Position numbers and translations under genes: made by a program. The notes under the pieces are model-generated. The model was not told where the DNA came from. It saw only the letters and a list, made by a program, of their open reading frames with translations, and did no database searches. A stretch of DNA of 64,000 bases from positions 1,364,001 to 1,428,000 of the forward strand of contig OZ245325.1 of the NCBI GenBank assembly GCA_965225705.1, read 5' to 3'. Shown piece after piece: positions 26,248 to 35,442 of the stretch. The DNA comes from G965225705 sp965225705. GTDB taxonomy: Bacteria > Pseudomonadota > Alphaproteobacteria > Caulobacterales > Maricaulaceae. Each line of letters starts with the position of its first letter. The stretch's first letter is position 1.

Positions 26248-26727
26248 CTATACCCCGGGCTCAGAGGGTTCAACAATCAGTGTGACCCCCTCAACAGAGC
26301 GAACAATAAGCACATCTCCGGCCCTTATCTTTCCTTGTGTTTGTGTCAAACGTGCCGACCATTCCGTATCACGAACTTTAACACGGCCTGCTCCATGAGT
26401 GAACGTCTCAACAGCCTGAACATATTGCCCCACAAGGCGTACACCACGCTGATTTAACTTCTCGTCATCAGCCTTCATCCAGCGCGGACGCACCAGAAAA
26501 TGCCCCATCAAAGTTAAAACAATAGCGGCCACAGAAAACAGGAACCACTGGAAAGGCCAGGGGGAGGGCAAGGGCAGAAACATCCAGAGTGTTGTGACCC
26601 CTGCGGCAAGAGAAAGCCATAAAAAATAAGTTGTTCCCGTTAAAAGCTCCAGCACTAAAAAAAGTAACGCAATGCCAAGCCAGTGCCAAACCGTAAAGCC
26701 CTGCAACATATCCACCATGTTTTCCAT
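26248..26727 (-). CDS. NfeD-like membrane protein
   Basis: 159 residues: three hydrophobic segments at about 14-85, then a soluble OB-fold domain (GVRLVGQYVQAVETFTHGAGRVKVRDTEW). This is the usual short NfeD form. It lies 8 bases after the SPFH protein gene, the standard NfeD-stomatin pairing, where the two proteins act together in membrane organisation or protein quality control. Which exact process is served is not established. Confidence 0.92.
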   Translation of the reverse strand: MENMVDMLQGFTVWHWLGIALLFLVLELLTGTTYFLWLSLAAGVTTLWMFLPLPSPWPFQWFLFSVAAIVLTLMGHFLVRPRWMKADDEKLNQRGVRLVGQYVQAVETFTHGAGRVKVRDTEWSARLTQTQGKIRAGDVLIVRSVEGVTLIVEPSEPGV

Positions 26728-26735
26728 AACATTCC

Positions 26736-27656
26736 CTAACTCTTGTCTTTATCTGCCTCAACAGCCGCCTTAGCAAGAGCTGCAACCCCATTGGTCATGG
26801 CAGCAAGAGAGGAAAGCTCTGCAGGCAGGATAACTGTTTTTTGATTGTCTGACTCTGCCAGTTTTCCAAAAGCTTCCACATATTTCTGGGCAACAAAATA
26901 ATGGATGGCATTGGTATTACCCTGCTCTATAGCCTGAGAGAGCATATTTGTTGCGGTTGCTTCTGCCTGTGCCTGACGCTCACGTGCTTCGGCATCTAAA
27001 AAAGCCGCAGCACGGCGCCCTTCTGCTTCCCGGACCGCAGCTTCTTTCTCACCCTCTGCCCGCAAAATTGCAGAGGCTTTTTCTCCTTCCGCTGTTAAAA
27101 CTTCTGCGCGCTTTTCCCGCTCTGCCTTCATCTGTTTTGCCATAGACTCTGTAATATCAAGGGGTGGAGACAGATCTTTAATCTCAATACGGGTGACTTT
27201 AACACCCCACGGATCCGTTGCATGATCAATAACGGACAAAAGCCGGGCATTAATCTTATCACGCTGAGAAAGAACTTCATCAAGATCCATAGCACCAACA
27301 ACCGTACGTACATTGGTGAGCGCCAGATTGATAATAGCATAGCCAAGATCATTCACTTCATAGGCTGCACGACGTGGATCAATAACCTGAATAAAGACAA
27401 CGGCATCCGCTGTGATCATAGCGTTATCGCGGGTAATAACCTCCTGAGAAGGGACATCAATAACACGCTCACGCATGTTGATTTTGTGGCCAATACTATC
27501 AATAAAGGGAAGAATAATATGAAGGCCCGGAGGAAGCGTCTTCACATATTTTCCAAAGCGCTCAACCGTGTATTCCATACCCTGCCGTATAATCTTCACA
27601 GACATAAGGACAAAAACCACAGCTAAAAAAGCAAACAGGACGATCACAATGGTCAT
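26736..27656 (-). CDS. SPFH/stomatin-family protein (QmcA-like)
   Basis: 306 residues: one N-terminal membrane helix (VIVLFAFLAVVFVLM), then the SPFH domain (GMEYTVERFGKYVKTLPPGLHIILPFIDSI, VIDVPSQEVITRDNA, DPRRAAYEVNDLGYAI) and a charged, Ala/Glu/Arg-rich coiled coil (about residues 185-245). Members form large ring assemblies on the inner membrane. It is first in the operon, with nfeD 8 bases behind. An 8-bp hairpin AATTCTGT/ACAGAATT (27681-27705) lies just upstream, in the presumed leader. Confidence 0.94.
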   Translation of the reverse strand: MTIVIVLFAFLAVVFVLMSVKIIRQGMEYTVERFGKYVKTLPPGLHIILPFIDSIGHKINMRERVIDVPSQEVITRDNAMITADAVVFIQVIDPRRAAYEVNDLGYAIINLALTNVRTVVGAMDLDEVLSQRDKINARLLSVIDHATDPWGVKVTRIEIKDLSPPLDITESMAKQMKAEREKRAEVLTAEGEKASAILRAEGEKEAAVREAEGRRAAAFLDAEARERQAQAEATATNMLSQAIEQGNTNAIHYFVAQKYVEAFGKLAESDNQKTVILPAELSSLAAMTNGVAALAKAAVEADKDKS

Positions 27657-27921
27657 AATACTTTATCTCTCTATTTTCTGAATTCTGTTTTTAAAAGACA
27701 GAATTTTAACAATCTTACAGCATCCATAAAAAAAAATATAGCTGGCCTCTTTTTCTTTCCTCTCCTCTCTTCTTATACGTATGCTATGATCTAAGAATTC
27801 TTTCTCTATGAAAGGGCACCTGTCTTGCACTTTTCCATCAGGGAAGCTACTTAGCTTATTGTATTAAGCTTCTGAAAGATATGTTCCAGGGATAAAAGAT
27901 AATGCGTGTCAGGGCAAACAG

Positions 27922-28503
27922 ATGATACAGGAACAGGATATAACACTTTTCACATCTCTTAAGGGTAAGCTTCTTATAGCGGCCCCTTCTATGCCCGACA
28001 CACGTTTTACACGCTCAGTTGTCTATATGTGTGCTCATGATAAAGACCATGCCATGGGGTTTATGATCAACCGCCCCAGTGATTTAAGAGCCCCGGCCCT
28101 TTTTCAACAACTCAATATTGAAGGGCCACTCCACATTCCTGATCGTGCTGTTATGGAAGGGGGGCCCCTCGATCAGGAAAGGGGGTTTGTTTTACATTCT
28201 GATGATTATGCCTGGGAAGGTGGAACCCTGAATGTAGACAATGGGATAGCACTGACCACCACACGTCATGTCCTGGATGCCCTTGTCTGTGAAGATAAGC
28301 CTACAACCTACATGCTGGCCCTTGGTTATACAGGATGGAGCCGCTATCAACTTGATAATGAGCTTAAAACAAACACCTGGCTTATTGGTGAGGCCAGTCA
28401 TGCGCTTCTTTTTGGAGAAAACCATAAGGATAAGTGGGAAGAAGCCCTCTCAATGGTAGGTGTCAATCACCTCCACCTGTCTTCCTATAGTGGTCACGCC
28501 TGA
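27922..28503 (+). CDS. YqgE/AlgH (DUF179) family protein
   Basis: 193 residues with the family's opening (SLKGKLLIAAPSMPDTRFTRSVVYMCAHD), HAMGFMINRPS, GGPLDQERGFVLHS and LALGYTGWSRYQLDNEL. AGGG lies 8 bases before the ATG at 27922. It is a cytoplasmic protein of unresolved role; AlgH was first linked to alginate control in Pseudomonas. The gene converges on the SURF1 gene, with 18 bases between stops. Confidence 0.93.
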   Translation: MIQEQDITLFTSLKGKLLIAAPSMPDTRFTRSVVYMCAHDKDHAMGFMINRPSDLRAPALFQQLNIEGPLHIPDRAVMEGGPLDQERGFVLHSDDYAWEGGTLNVDNGIALTTTRHVLDALVCEDKPTTYMLALGYTGWSRYQLDNELKTNTWLIGEASHALLFGENHKDKWEEALSMVGVNHLHLSSYSGHA

Positions 28504-28521
28504 AATTAAGACCAGGCCTGC

Positions 28522-29280
28522 TCAAAAAAATAATCTTAGACGCCCACGTGCCTTATGGTAAAGAAGATAAAAAATAACAAGAGCCACCGCAAGGCCAAAC
28601 CATGTCGCAGCATACCCCGCATGACGGTTATGTGGCTTTGGTAAAACAGCATAAGGTCTGATTTTACCATTTAATATCACATCTGTGTTCTCCAGTTTGA
28701 GATAAAACAGGCGTAAGTTTTCTGCCTCCGGAAAGCCAGCGTCATGCCAGCTTTTTGGAGCAAGTGCATAGGCCTGATGCTCTTCTCTCTCTGTCTCAGG
28801 TGTCCATCGCGTTAGAGAATCATAAGGCCAGACACGTCCTTTAAGGAGGAGAGGCTGGTCTGTCTGGTTACCCTGTTTTCCTTTATTTTCAAAGATCTGT
28901 CTCTCTTCTTCCGTCAAAAGACCCCGATCTACAAGGAGCATACTTCCTGTTTCCTGCTCACGAAAAAGACTGACCACACGCCAGCCAATGCCCCCACGAT
29001 AAGGCTGGTAAACAAATAATGTGAAAATGGAAGGCTGAACATAATCTCCCTGCACCTCAACATGCCGCCAAAACAAAGGGACATCAGAAGGCTGAAGGGC
29101 CATAAAGCCTTTGAATGAAACAGGATCAGCCTTTTGAGCAAGAGTAATATTATGGAGAAGCCCCAGTTTCCACTGGAGACGGTGTACCTGCCATACCCCT
29201 AAAGACATAAGCAGCAGGAAACCTGGAATACAGAAAAATGTCAGCCAAAAAAGAGGACGAAAGCCGGGCTTAGGCTTCAT
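28522..29280 (-). CDS. SURF1 family cytochrome oxidase assembly protein
   Basis: SURF1 helps insert haem a into subunit I of cytochrome c oxidase. About 252 residues with an N-terminal membrane helix (PLFWLTFFCIPGFLLLMSLG), a central periplasmic domain (LFVYQPYRGGIGWRVVSLF, LLVDRGLL, LLKGRVWPYDS) and a C-terminal helix (GYAATWFGLAVALVIFYLLY). I start at ATG 29280, with AGGGA nine bases upstream; it overlaps the DUF983 stop by 11 bases. The longer frame from 29322 would overlap by 53. It is last in the ctaC-to-SURF1 operon. Confidence 0.92.
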   Translation of the reverse strand: MKPKPGFRPLFWLTFFCIPGFLLLMSLGVWQVHRLQWKLGLLHNITLAQKADPVSFKGFMALQPSDVPLFWRHVEVQGDYVQPSIFTLFVYQPYRGGIGWRVVSLFREQETGSMLLVDRGLLTEEERQIFENKGKQGNQTDQPLLLKGRVWPYDSLTRWTPETEREEHQAYALAPKSWHDAGFPEAENLRLFYLKLENTDVILNGKIRPYAVLPKPHNRHAGYAATWFGLAVALVIFYLLYHKARGRLRLFF

Positions 29281-29695
29281 CTGTCGGAATCCCTGTCTTG
29301 TTGGTACCTCCTGAAGCTCCATCCTCTTTTTCAGGAGATTGTTCCTTCAGCCAGTGTCCATACTGGATCGCGCAAAAAAGACTCTTAAAAAGACGAAGAA
29401 ATAAAACTGATGACAAAAGAAGAAGAGGGCCCCATATCAAAAAATGGGCCCAAACAGCAGGTTTAAAGATAATCTGAAACATCACCACAAAAGGCGCAAC
29501 TAAAAAACCCACGGCACAAATTGCAAAAAAGGCAGGTCCATCTCCCGTTTCAACAAAGGTATAATCCAAACCACAGGTCTCGCACCTGTCTGCCATTTTT
29601 AGAAAGGAGACATAAAGAGGCCCATCACCACAATGTGGACACCTGCCTTTCATACAGGCAACATAAGAAGAAACAGAGGAGGATGAGTCAGACAT
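29270..29695 (-). CDS. DUF983 family membrane protein
   Basis: About 141 residues with two paired cysteine motifs at the N-terminus (GRCPHCGDG and DRCETCGLDY, a zinc-ribbon-like set), then two to three membrane helices (PAFFAICAVGFLVAPFVVM, FLIWGPLLLLSSVLFL). It starts at ATG 29695, which shares one base with the stop of ctaE (TGATG), so translation is coupled. DUF983 proteins are regular members of alphaproteobacterial cytochrome oxidase operons. Their exact part in assembly is unknown. Confidence 0.92.
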   Translation of the reverse strand: MSDSSSSVSSYVACMKGRCPHCGDGPLYVSFLKMADRCETCGLDYTFVETGDGPAFFAICAVGFLVAPFVVMFQIIFKPAVWAHFLIWGPLLLLSSVLFLRLFKSLFCAIQYGHWLKEQSPEKEDGASGGTNKTGIPTDEA

Positions 29696-30558
29696 CACTG
29701 GTACGCAACATAAATAAAGGCAAACAAAAACAACCAGACAACATCAACAAAATGCCAGTACCAGGCCGCCGATTCAAAGCCAACATGCTTTTCCGGAGTA
29801 AATCCACCCGCCAAAAGACGAAAATAGCACACCGCCAGGAAGATAACACCAACAATGACATGAAAACCATGAAAACCGGTTGCCATAAAAAAGGTTGAAC
29901 CATAAAGGTTTGTGCTTAAAGAAAAGGGAACATGCATATATTCAAGGGCCTGAAGAGCCACAAAGCATAGCCCTAAAAGAATAGTCAGAGCCAAACCCCA
30001 TTTAGCTTCCTTACGATTACCTTCTATCAAAGCATGATGCGCCCATGTGATGGTCGTACCAGACAGCAAAAGAATAAGTGTGTTAAGAAGAGGAAGGCCA
30101 AAAGGATCAATGGTTTCAATACCTGGTGGCGGCCAGCTTTCCCATGTGCTTTCTAAAGCTCCCCCTGAGTTTTCTGATCGTCTGCCATGAAAGAAGGCCA
30201 GTTCAAAGAAAATCCAGAACCAGGCTGCAAACAGCATCATTTCCTGAAAAATGAAAAGAACAACACCATAGCGCAGAGAAATATTCACAACAGGCGTATG
30301 GTCTCCCTGACGGGCTTCTTTTAAAACATCCCACCACCAGCCAATCATGGCATATAACATCATCACCAGACCGATAAGGCCAAGCCAGGGCTGTTTCCGG
30401 GCAAAAAACAAAGCCTGAAGACCTGATTCAGCACTCGTTAACCCTTTAAGATAAACCACAACGCCCACACCCAAAATAGCAACAGCCAAAGATGAAATCA
30501 TGGGCCAGGGGCTTGGTTCTACAAGGTGATAATCATGTTTAACAGTTTCGCTGGCCAT
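29695..30558 (-). CDS. ctaE: Cytochrome c oxidase subunit III
   Basis: Subunit III supports the aa3-type oxidase and holds lipids at its interface. About 287 residues with seven hydrophobic segments and the family motifs YHLVEPSPWPMISS, WWWDVLKEARQGDHTPVV, ILFIFQEMM-type VLFIFQEMMLFAAWFWIFF, GATVTWAHH-type GTTITWAHHAL, FFMATGFHGFHVIVG and AWYWHFVDVVWLFLF. ATG 30558 follows GGAG; a GTG four codons upstream is possible. Confidence 0.97.
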   Translation of the reverse strand: MASETVKHDYHLVEPSPWPMISSLAVAILGVGVVVYLKGLTSAESGLQALFFARKQPWLGLIGLVMMLYAMIGWWWDVLKEARQGDHTPVVNISLRYGVVLFIFQEMMLFAAWFWIFFELAFFHGRRSENSGGALESTWESWPPPGIETIDPFGLPLLNTLILLLSGTTITWAHHALIEGNRKEAKWGLALTILLGLCFVALQALEYMHVPFSLSTNLYGSTFFMATGFHGFHVIVGVIFLAVCYFRLLAGGFTPEKHVGFESAAWYWHFVDVVWLFLFAFIYVAYQ

Positions 30559-30643
30559 TAAATTCTCCACATCTCATTACCCTTAAGGAGTATAAATATT
30601 TGCTGTTCCTCTGTCTATATTTTTTCCTGATCCCTTATGAGGT

Positions 30644-31285
30644 TCAGTCCTTCTCACTCTTTGGGGGTGGTCCCAAAGGAGACTTTTCTAAAAGAGCTTC
30701 TTTCTTTAAATTTCCATCCTGTTTGAAAAATGTATAGGAGAGCGTAACCTCTTCTATTTTGTTCAGTCTTGGTTCCTCTTCCATAGCAGGATCCAAATAA
30801 AAAGCCACAGGCATATCTACAGATTCCCCCGGTCCCAGAGTTTGTTCTTCAAAACAAAAACACTCAAGCTTCACAAAGTAAAATCCAAGCTTTAAAGGGT
30901 TAACATTATAGGTAGCCATGGCCGTTATCGTTTTATCAGACTGATTAACAACACGATAGAAAGCCAGAGAGGTCTCCCCTGGCCGTACCTGAATTTCTGT
31001 CTGCAAAGGTTTGAAGGCCCAGGGAAGATCAGGGGGGTGATTAGCATCAAAGCGCACAGTAATAAGACGATCTACGATCTTGTCTGAGGCAAGCACAGAC
31101 CTTCGCGGCTGTCCCCCGAAACCTGTTGCACGACAAAAAGCTTCATAAAGAGGAACAGAGGCAAAGGCAAGAGCAAGCATACCAAGGGCCCCGGACACTA
31201 AGGAAATCATGACAAAACGATTGCGGTTCTGTATCTTAACAGATCCTGTTATGTGCCTTTCTCCCCTGTCTTTGTGTGTAACCAT
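30644..31285 (-). CDS. ctaG: Cytochrome c oxidase assembly protein CtaG (Cox11 family)
   Basis: Cox11/CtaG delivers copper to the CuB site of subunit I. The 213-residue protein has one N-terminal membrane helix (MISLVSGALGMLALAFASVPLYEAFCRATGFGG, with the conserved Cys) and a periplasmic beta domain. The domain includes FYRVVNQSDKTITAMATYNV and the copper-binding CFCFEEQTL. AAAAGG precedes ATG 31285. It is placed between the small CoxF-like gene and ctaE, as in many alphaproteobacteria. Confidence 0.95.
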   Translation of the reverse strand: MVTHKDRGERHITGSVKIQNRNRFVMISLVSGALGMLALAFASVPLYEAFCRATGFGGQPRRSVLASDKIVDRLITVRFDANHPPDLPWAFKPLQTEIQVRPGETSLAFYRVVNQSDKTITAMATYNVNPLKLGFYFVKLECFCFEEQTLGPGESVDMPVAFYLDPAMEEEPRLNKIEEVTLSYTFFKQDGNLKKEALLEKSPLGPPPKSEKD

Positions 31286-31297
31286 TATAAAAACCTT

Positions 31298-31567
31298 TTA
31301 CAGAGGCCGTGTTAAAACCCCACCTTTCAGCTTAAAAATCGTTACAAGGAAGATAAAAACCATCCAGCCCGCCAAAAGAAGAGCAAGAGCAAGATTGCGC
31401 CTGCGCCGTGCTTTTTTCTGTTCTTCTGTCAGGCGAACATGTCCCACAATATGCGCAGAAAAAGGGTCAGAGGATTTGAGAAGTTTTTTATCTTCATCAG
31501 ACTGAGAAAAACTTTTCCCTTTGAGCTCTGAAGTTTTATCTTCTGTTTTATCTTCTTTATGGGTCAT
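31298..31567 (-). CDS. Small CoxF-like protein of the oxidase operon
   Basis: 89 residues from ATG 31567, which begins one base after the ctaB stop. The hydrophilic N-terminal 65 residues (many Lys, Glu, Asp, Ser) end in RLTEEQKKARRRRNLALAL, followed by one membrane helix (LLLAGWMVFIFLVTIF). Similar short single-helix proteins sit between ctaB and ctaG in alphaproteobacterial operons and are often called CoxF or left hypothetical. The longer frame upstream is the antisense-free tail of ctaB and is not part of it. The role is inferred from position only. Confidence 0.75.
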   Translation of the reverse strand: MTHKEDKTEDKTSELKGKSFSQSDEDKKLLKSSDPFSAHIVGHVRLTEEQKKARRRRNLALALLLAGWMVFIFLVTIFKLKGGVLTRPL

Positions 31568-31568
31568 A

Positions 31569-32528
31569 TCACAACCCTCCCGTCCAGGCATGTTCAGCAA
31601 GCAAAACTGCAAATAAAATAAAAAGATAGGCAATGGAAAAAGCAAAGAGATCACGTGCCGCTTTATCCCCCGCCCGGACAGCATAAAGTGCACCGGTATC
31701 ATTCTTAGAAACCTGTTCTCCTGCCCGGGATCTAAAAAGCCTCGCGGCAAGAAGAAGAAAAACGGCCCCCCCGCCAACAGAGGCTATAAGATAGGTCCTG
31801 CCCCCGAGGCCCGTAAAAAAAGGAAGAACAGCCAGAGGCACAAGAACAAAACTATAAATCACAATCCACAGGCGTGTTATCAGAGGTCCCTGCGTAACAG
31901 GGAGCATAGGAACACCTGCTTTTTTATAATCTGTTTTTTTGTAAAGTGACAGAGCCCAAAAATGCGGCGGGGTCCAGAAAAAAATAATCATAAAGAGGAG
32001 CCAGCTCTCAAAGCCGGGGAAAGCCCCCGTCACAGACCAGCCAATTACAGGAGGCAAAGCCCCCGCAGCCCCCCCAATAACAATATTTTGGGCCGTTTTT
32101 CTCTTAAGCCAGATGGTATAAACAAAAACATAAAAGGCAATCGAGAGAGCCAGCAAACCAGCCGCCATATAGGTAGAGGCCATCGCAAGACCTGTAACAG
32201 ACATAAAAGCCATAATAATACCGAACGCCCAGGCTGACTCACGACTTATACGACCCTGAGGCACCGGCCGCAGGCGTGTACGCTGCATAAGGCCATCTAT
32301 ATCTGCATCATAAGCCATGTTCAAAGCCCCTGCAGCCCCTGCCCCCAAAGCAATGCACAACAAAGAAGAAAGCGCCAGAAACAGAGAGATTTCCCCGGGT
32401 GAAACAACCATACCAACCCAGGCTGTAAAAACTGCCAGAGACATAACCCTTGGTTTCATAAGGGCCAGGTAATCACGCCAGCCTGCTACAGATATTTCAG
32501 AAGAAAACTTTAGCTGTGTTTCATGCAT
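31569..32528 (-). CDS. ctaB: Protohaem IX farnesyltransferase (haem O synthase)
   Basis: CtaB adds a farnesyl group to haem B, giving haem O, the precursor of the haem A of this oxidase. About 319 residues with eight to nine hydrophobic segments. The prenyltransferase motifs are NMAYDADIDGLMQRTRLRPVP and WLKRKTAQNIVIGGAAGALPPVIGW. ATG 32528 follows GAGGAATAGT; the upstream 70 codons of the open frame are antisense to nothing conserved and look non-coding. ctaA (haem A synthase) is not in the window and must be elsewhere. Confidence 0.96.
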   Translation of the reverse strand: MHETQLKFSSEISVAGWRDYLALMKPRVMSLAVFTAWVGMVVSPGEISLFLALSSLLCIALGAGAAGALNMAYDADIDGLMQRTRLRPVPQGRISRESAWAFGIIMAFMSVTGLAMASTYMAAGLLALSIAFYVFVYTIWLKRKTAQNIVIGGAAGALPPVIGWSVTGAFPGFESWLLFMIIFFWTPPHFWALSLYKKTDYKKAGVPMLPVTQGPLITRLWIVIYSFVLVPLAVLPFFTGLGGRTYLIASVGGGAVFLLLAARLFRSRAGEQVSKNDTGALYAVRAGDKAARDLFAFSIAYLFILFAVLLAEHAWTGGL

Positions 32529-32577
32529 ACTATTCCTCACATCATCAGGGCCAGAGGCACAGAACCTGCTTACATCA

Positions 32578-34176
32578 TTATTGAATGCGAGGAAGCTCAT
32601 TGAACTGATGCAAAGGAGGCGGAGAAGATAAAGTCCACTCCAGAGTTGTTGCTCCCTCTCCCCAGGGGTTAGCTTCTGCTTTCCTGCGACGAACCATAGA
32701 TTCAATAAGGAGGAGAACAAAAACTGCCAATCCCGCAAAGGTTACAAAAACACCAATGGTAGAGACCTTATTCCAGAAACTGAAAACCTCAGGATAATCA
32801 ACATAGCGCCTTGGCATACCGGCTATACCTAAGAAATGCTGAGGAAAGAAGATAAGGTTAGTTCCAACAAAAACAAACAAAAAATGAATTTTCGCCAGAT
32901 TTTCATTATATTTGACACCAAAAATCTTCTCAAACCAATAGAAGAAGCCTGCAAAAATTCCAAAGACAGCTCCAAGACTTAAAACATAATGGAAATGGGC
33001 CACAACAAAATAGGTGTCATGAAAAGCTGTGTCGATACCCGCATTAGCCAGCCAAACGCCTGTTACGCCACCTAAAACAAAGAGGAAAATAAAGCCAAGA
33101 GCCCAAAGCATAGGAGCTTTAAATTCAATAGAACCACCCCACATGGTTGCAATCCAGGAGAACACCTTAACACCTGTTGGAACAGCTATAATCATAGTGG
33201 CCGCCGTAAAATAGGCACGTATATTTTCATTCATACCAACTGTAAACATATGGTGCGCCCAGACAACACAGCCGACAAAACCAATAGCTACCATAGCATA
33301 AACCATGCCAAGATAGCCAAAAACAGGCTTGCGTGAGAAAGTTGCCACAATATGACTAACAAGACCAAAGGCAGGCAAAATCATAATATAAACTTCAGGA
33401 TGCCCAAAAAACCAGAACATATGCTGATACATGACAGGATCCCCGCCACCGGCCGGATCAAAAAAGGCCGTGCCAAAATTTCTGTCTGTAAAAAGCATCA
33501 CAAAAGCACCTGCCAGAACAGGAACTGTAAGTAATAAGAGAAAAGCTGTCACCAGCATAGACCAGACAAAAAGAGGCATTTTATGCAGGGTCATACCGGG
33601 GGCACGCATGTTAAATATCGTGGTGATAAAGTTAATAGCCCCAAAAATAGAGGAAAAACCTGTTGCCAAAAGCCCTATCAAAACAAGGTCAAAAGCAGGT
33701 CCCGTATGGCCCAGTGTTGAAAGAGGAGCATAAGCTGTCCACCCGCCTCCAAAACCATAACCATCCGCACCACCGGGAACAAATAAAGAAAGGCATATAA
33801 GAATAAGACCTGCGACAAGAAGCCAGAAAGAAATATTATTCAAACGAGGGAACGCCATATCCGGAGCACCAATCATAATCGGCACAAACCAGTTGCCAAA
33901 CCCACCGATGAGAGCCGGCATAACCACAAAGAAAACCATCAGGACGCCATGGGCCGTAACCGCAGCGTTGAAGGCATGGCGTGATTGAAAAACCTGGAGT
34001 CCAGGCTCAAACAGTTCCAGACGCATCATAAAAGATTCATATCCTGCAACACAGGCAGCTATCATGGCAAAAATAAGATAGAGTGTCCCAATATCTTTAT
34101 GATTGGTTGACCAAAACCACCGCTTCCAAAAACTCAGTTCATGGCCATCATGTGCATGTTCTGCAATCGCTGTCAT
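32578..34176 (-). CDS. ctaD: Cytochrome c oxidase subunit I
   Basis: Catalytic subunit of the aa3-type proton-pumping oxidase. 532 residues, twelve helices. The haem and copper ligand motifs are intact: HGVLMVFFVVMP (haem a His), the CuB and cross-link segment HPEVYIMILPAFG, HHMFTVG with paired His, and DTYFVVAHFHYVLSLGA with the haem a3 and haem a His pair. The D-channel (NHKDIGTLYL, GFGNWFVPI) and K-channel residues expected of A-type oxidases look present. It lies between ctaC and ctaB. Confidence 0.98.
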   Translation of the reverse strand: MTAIAEHAHDGHELSFWKRWFWSTNHKDIGTLYLIFAMIAACVAGYESFMMRLELFEPGLQVFQSRHAFNAAVTAHGVLMVFFVVMPALIGGFGNWFVPIMIGAPDMAFPRLNNISFWLLVAGLILICLSLFVPGGADGYGFGGGWTAYAPLSTLGHTGPAFDLVLIGLLATGFSSIFGAINFITTIFNMRAPGMTLHKMPLFVWSMLVTAFLLLLTVPVLAGAFVMLFTDRNFGTAFFDPAGGGDPVMYQHMFWFFGHPEVYIMILPAFGLVSHIVATFSRKPVFGYLGMVYAMVAIGFVGCVVWAHHMFTVGMNENIRAYFTAATMIIAVPTGVKVFSWIATMWGGSIEFKAPMLWALGFIFLFVLGGVTGVWLANAGIDTAFHDTYFVVAHFHYVLSLGAVFGIFAGFFYWFEKIFGVKYNENLAKIHFLFVFVGTNLIFFPQHFLGIAGMPRRYVDYPEVFSFWNKVSTIGVFVTFAGLAVFVLLLIESMVRRRKAEANPWGEGATTLEWTLSSPPPLHQFNELPRIQ

Positions 34177-34213
34177 AATAAGACCCTCTTAACCATACCT
34201 AAAAATTTTTTTA

Positions 34214-35116
34214 TCATTTTTCTTTCGTTTCCAGTCCCGCCAGGTAAACCTTTTGTGAGGAAGGTTGTGTTTTAATTTCGTGGCTGGCCTGTTGCTGATT
34301 TATCTGCCCACCTTTTTCAAGAACCCATGCGTTGAAATCCTCTTCAGGAAGAACACGTACCTCAATCGGCATATAGGCGTGATCCTTCCCACATAATTCT
34401 GAACATTGTCCATAATAAATACCTGGCTTATCAACACGGAACCAGGTTTCATTAATACGCCCTGGAATAGCATCCATTTTTACGCCAAAAGAGGGAACAG
34501 CCCAGGAATGAATAACCAGATTAGCCGTAACAAGAAGACGAACTGTTTTCCCTGCAGGCACAATAAGGGGCTCATCCACAGCCAAAAGATACATCCGCCC
34601 CTGTTTTTTTGCATCTTCTTCTTTAAGAAGAGAAGAGACAAAAGAAAAGTCACCATTATCAGGATATTCATATTCCCAGTTCCATTGAGAAGCTGTCGCT
34701 TTGACGGTGATATCAGCCTTAGGTATACGATCCTGCTTGAACAGGAGCTGCATAGAAGGTGTGACCAAAACCAGCAAAATCATAACGGGAACAATTGTCC
34801 AGATAACCTCTATAAGAGTGTTATGTGAAAAAGTTTTAGGGGTGGGGTTAGCCCTTTTATTATAACGTATCAGAACCCAAAGCATTAAGGCCACAACAAG
34901 AACTACGATAAAAATTGCAATGGGAACGAGCCAGAAATAAAAGAAATCATGCATATCCTGCATGACAGGGGTTGCTGCATCCTGTAAGCTTATTTGGCCG
35001 TCCGTCGGCATACCAAGAACAGGCAGGTCTGCCCCCGGTGGGGTTGCGGCATATCCCCCATTCATTCCCCATACAGAGGCCATAACCGTTACAATGACCC
35101 AAAACAAATGGCGCAT
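34214..35116 (-). CDS. ctaC: Cytochrome c oxidase subunit II
   Basis: Subunit II takes electrons from cytochrome c through the CuA centre. 300 residues: a signal peptide (VIVTVMASVWGMNGGYAATP), two membrane helices (FYFWLVPIAIFIVVLVVALML and VIWTIVPVMILLVLV), and the CuA site (VIHSWAVPSFG, then GQCSELCGKDHAYMPIEV) with both Cys, His and Met ligands present. It is the first gene of the oxidase operon. Its leader contains paired, possibly alternative hairpins at 35199-35235. Confidence 0.97.
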   Translation of the reverse strand: MRHLFWVIVTVMASVWGMNGGYAATPPGADLPVLGMPTDGQISLQDAATPVMQDMHDFFYFWLVPIAIFIVVLVVALMLWVLIRYNKRANPTPKTFSHNTLIEVIWTIVPVMILLVLVTPSMQLLFKQDRIPKADITVKATASQWNWEYEYPDNGDFSFVSSLLKEEDAKKQGRMYLLAVDEPLIVPAGKTVRLLVTANLVIHSWAVPSFGVKMDAIPGRINETWFRVDKPGIYYGQCSELCGKDHAYMPIEVRVLPEEDFNAWVLEKGGQINQQQASHEIKTQPSSQKVYLAGLETKEK

Positions 35117-35442
35117 AATTTATGTCCTTAAAATCCTGTCTAAAACCATTCAACCGACCTGCTCCCTTTAATGTAAAGAAGAGACAGGCTCTGAAAGAGG
35201 AGATTGTATGTCTCCAACAATACTCAGGATTGTTGATCAGCAAAACTTTTCTATTCGTTCTATAGGTTTGAAAGTCCTCGCCTCAGGATAACGTAAAATT
35301 CCAATGTCGCAAGCCCGGTTTTAAAACAAAACATAACATAGAGGGCTTTTCAACATCTACCATAACCCCTATCTTAACCAGGTGCAAACGTAATATATTT
35401 TTCAACACCCCAAACAGGTCGCAGGGAAAATAAGGACAGGTC
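35117..35442. other. Divergent promoter region between ctaC and tldD
   Basis: 326 bases that should hold the promoters of the oxidase operon (minus) and tldD (plus). Apart from the hairpins at 35199-35235, I see no named element. No small gene is evident. Confidence 0.4.
35199..35235. promoter_or_regulatory. Adjacent, mutually competing hairpins upstream of ctaC
   Basis: GGAGA (35199-35203)/TCTCC (35211-35215) and CAACAAT (35215-35221)/ATTGTTG (35229-35235) form two touching hairpins. An ATTGT at 35203-35207 could instead pair with ACAAT at 35217-35221, so two structures exclude each other. They lie 80-120 bases before the ctaC start. This could be a leader-RNA switch or a protein-binding site; the evidence is the pairing pattern only. 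Confidence 0.35.

Noticed and set aside
31298..31777. 159-codon version of the CoxF-like gene
   Set aside because: The extra N-terminus overlaps ctaB and is not like the family. The ATG one base after the ctaB stop gives a clean 89-residue protein.
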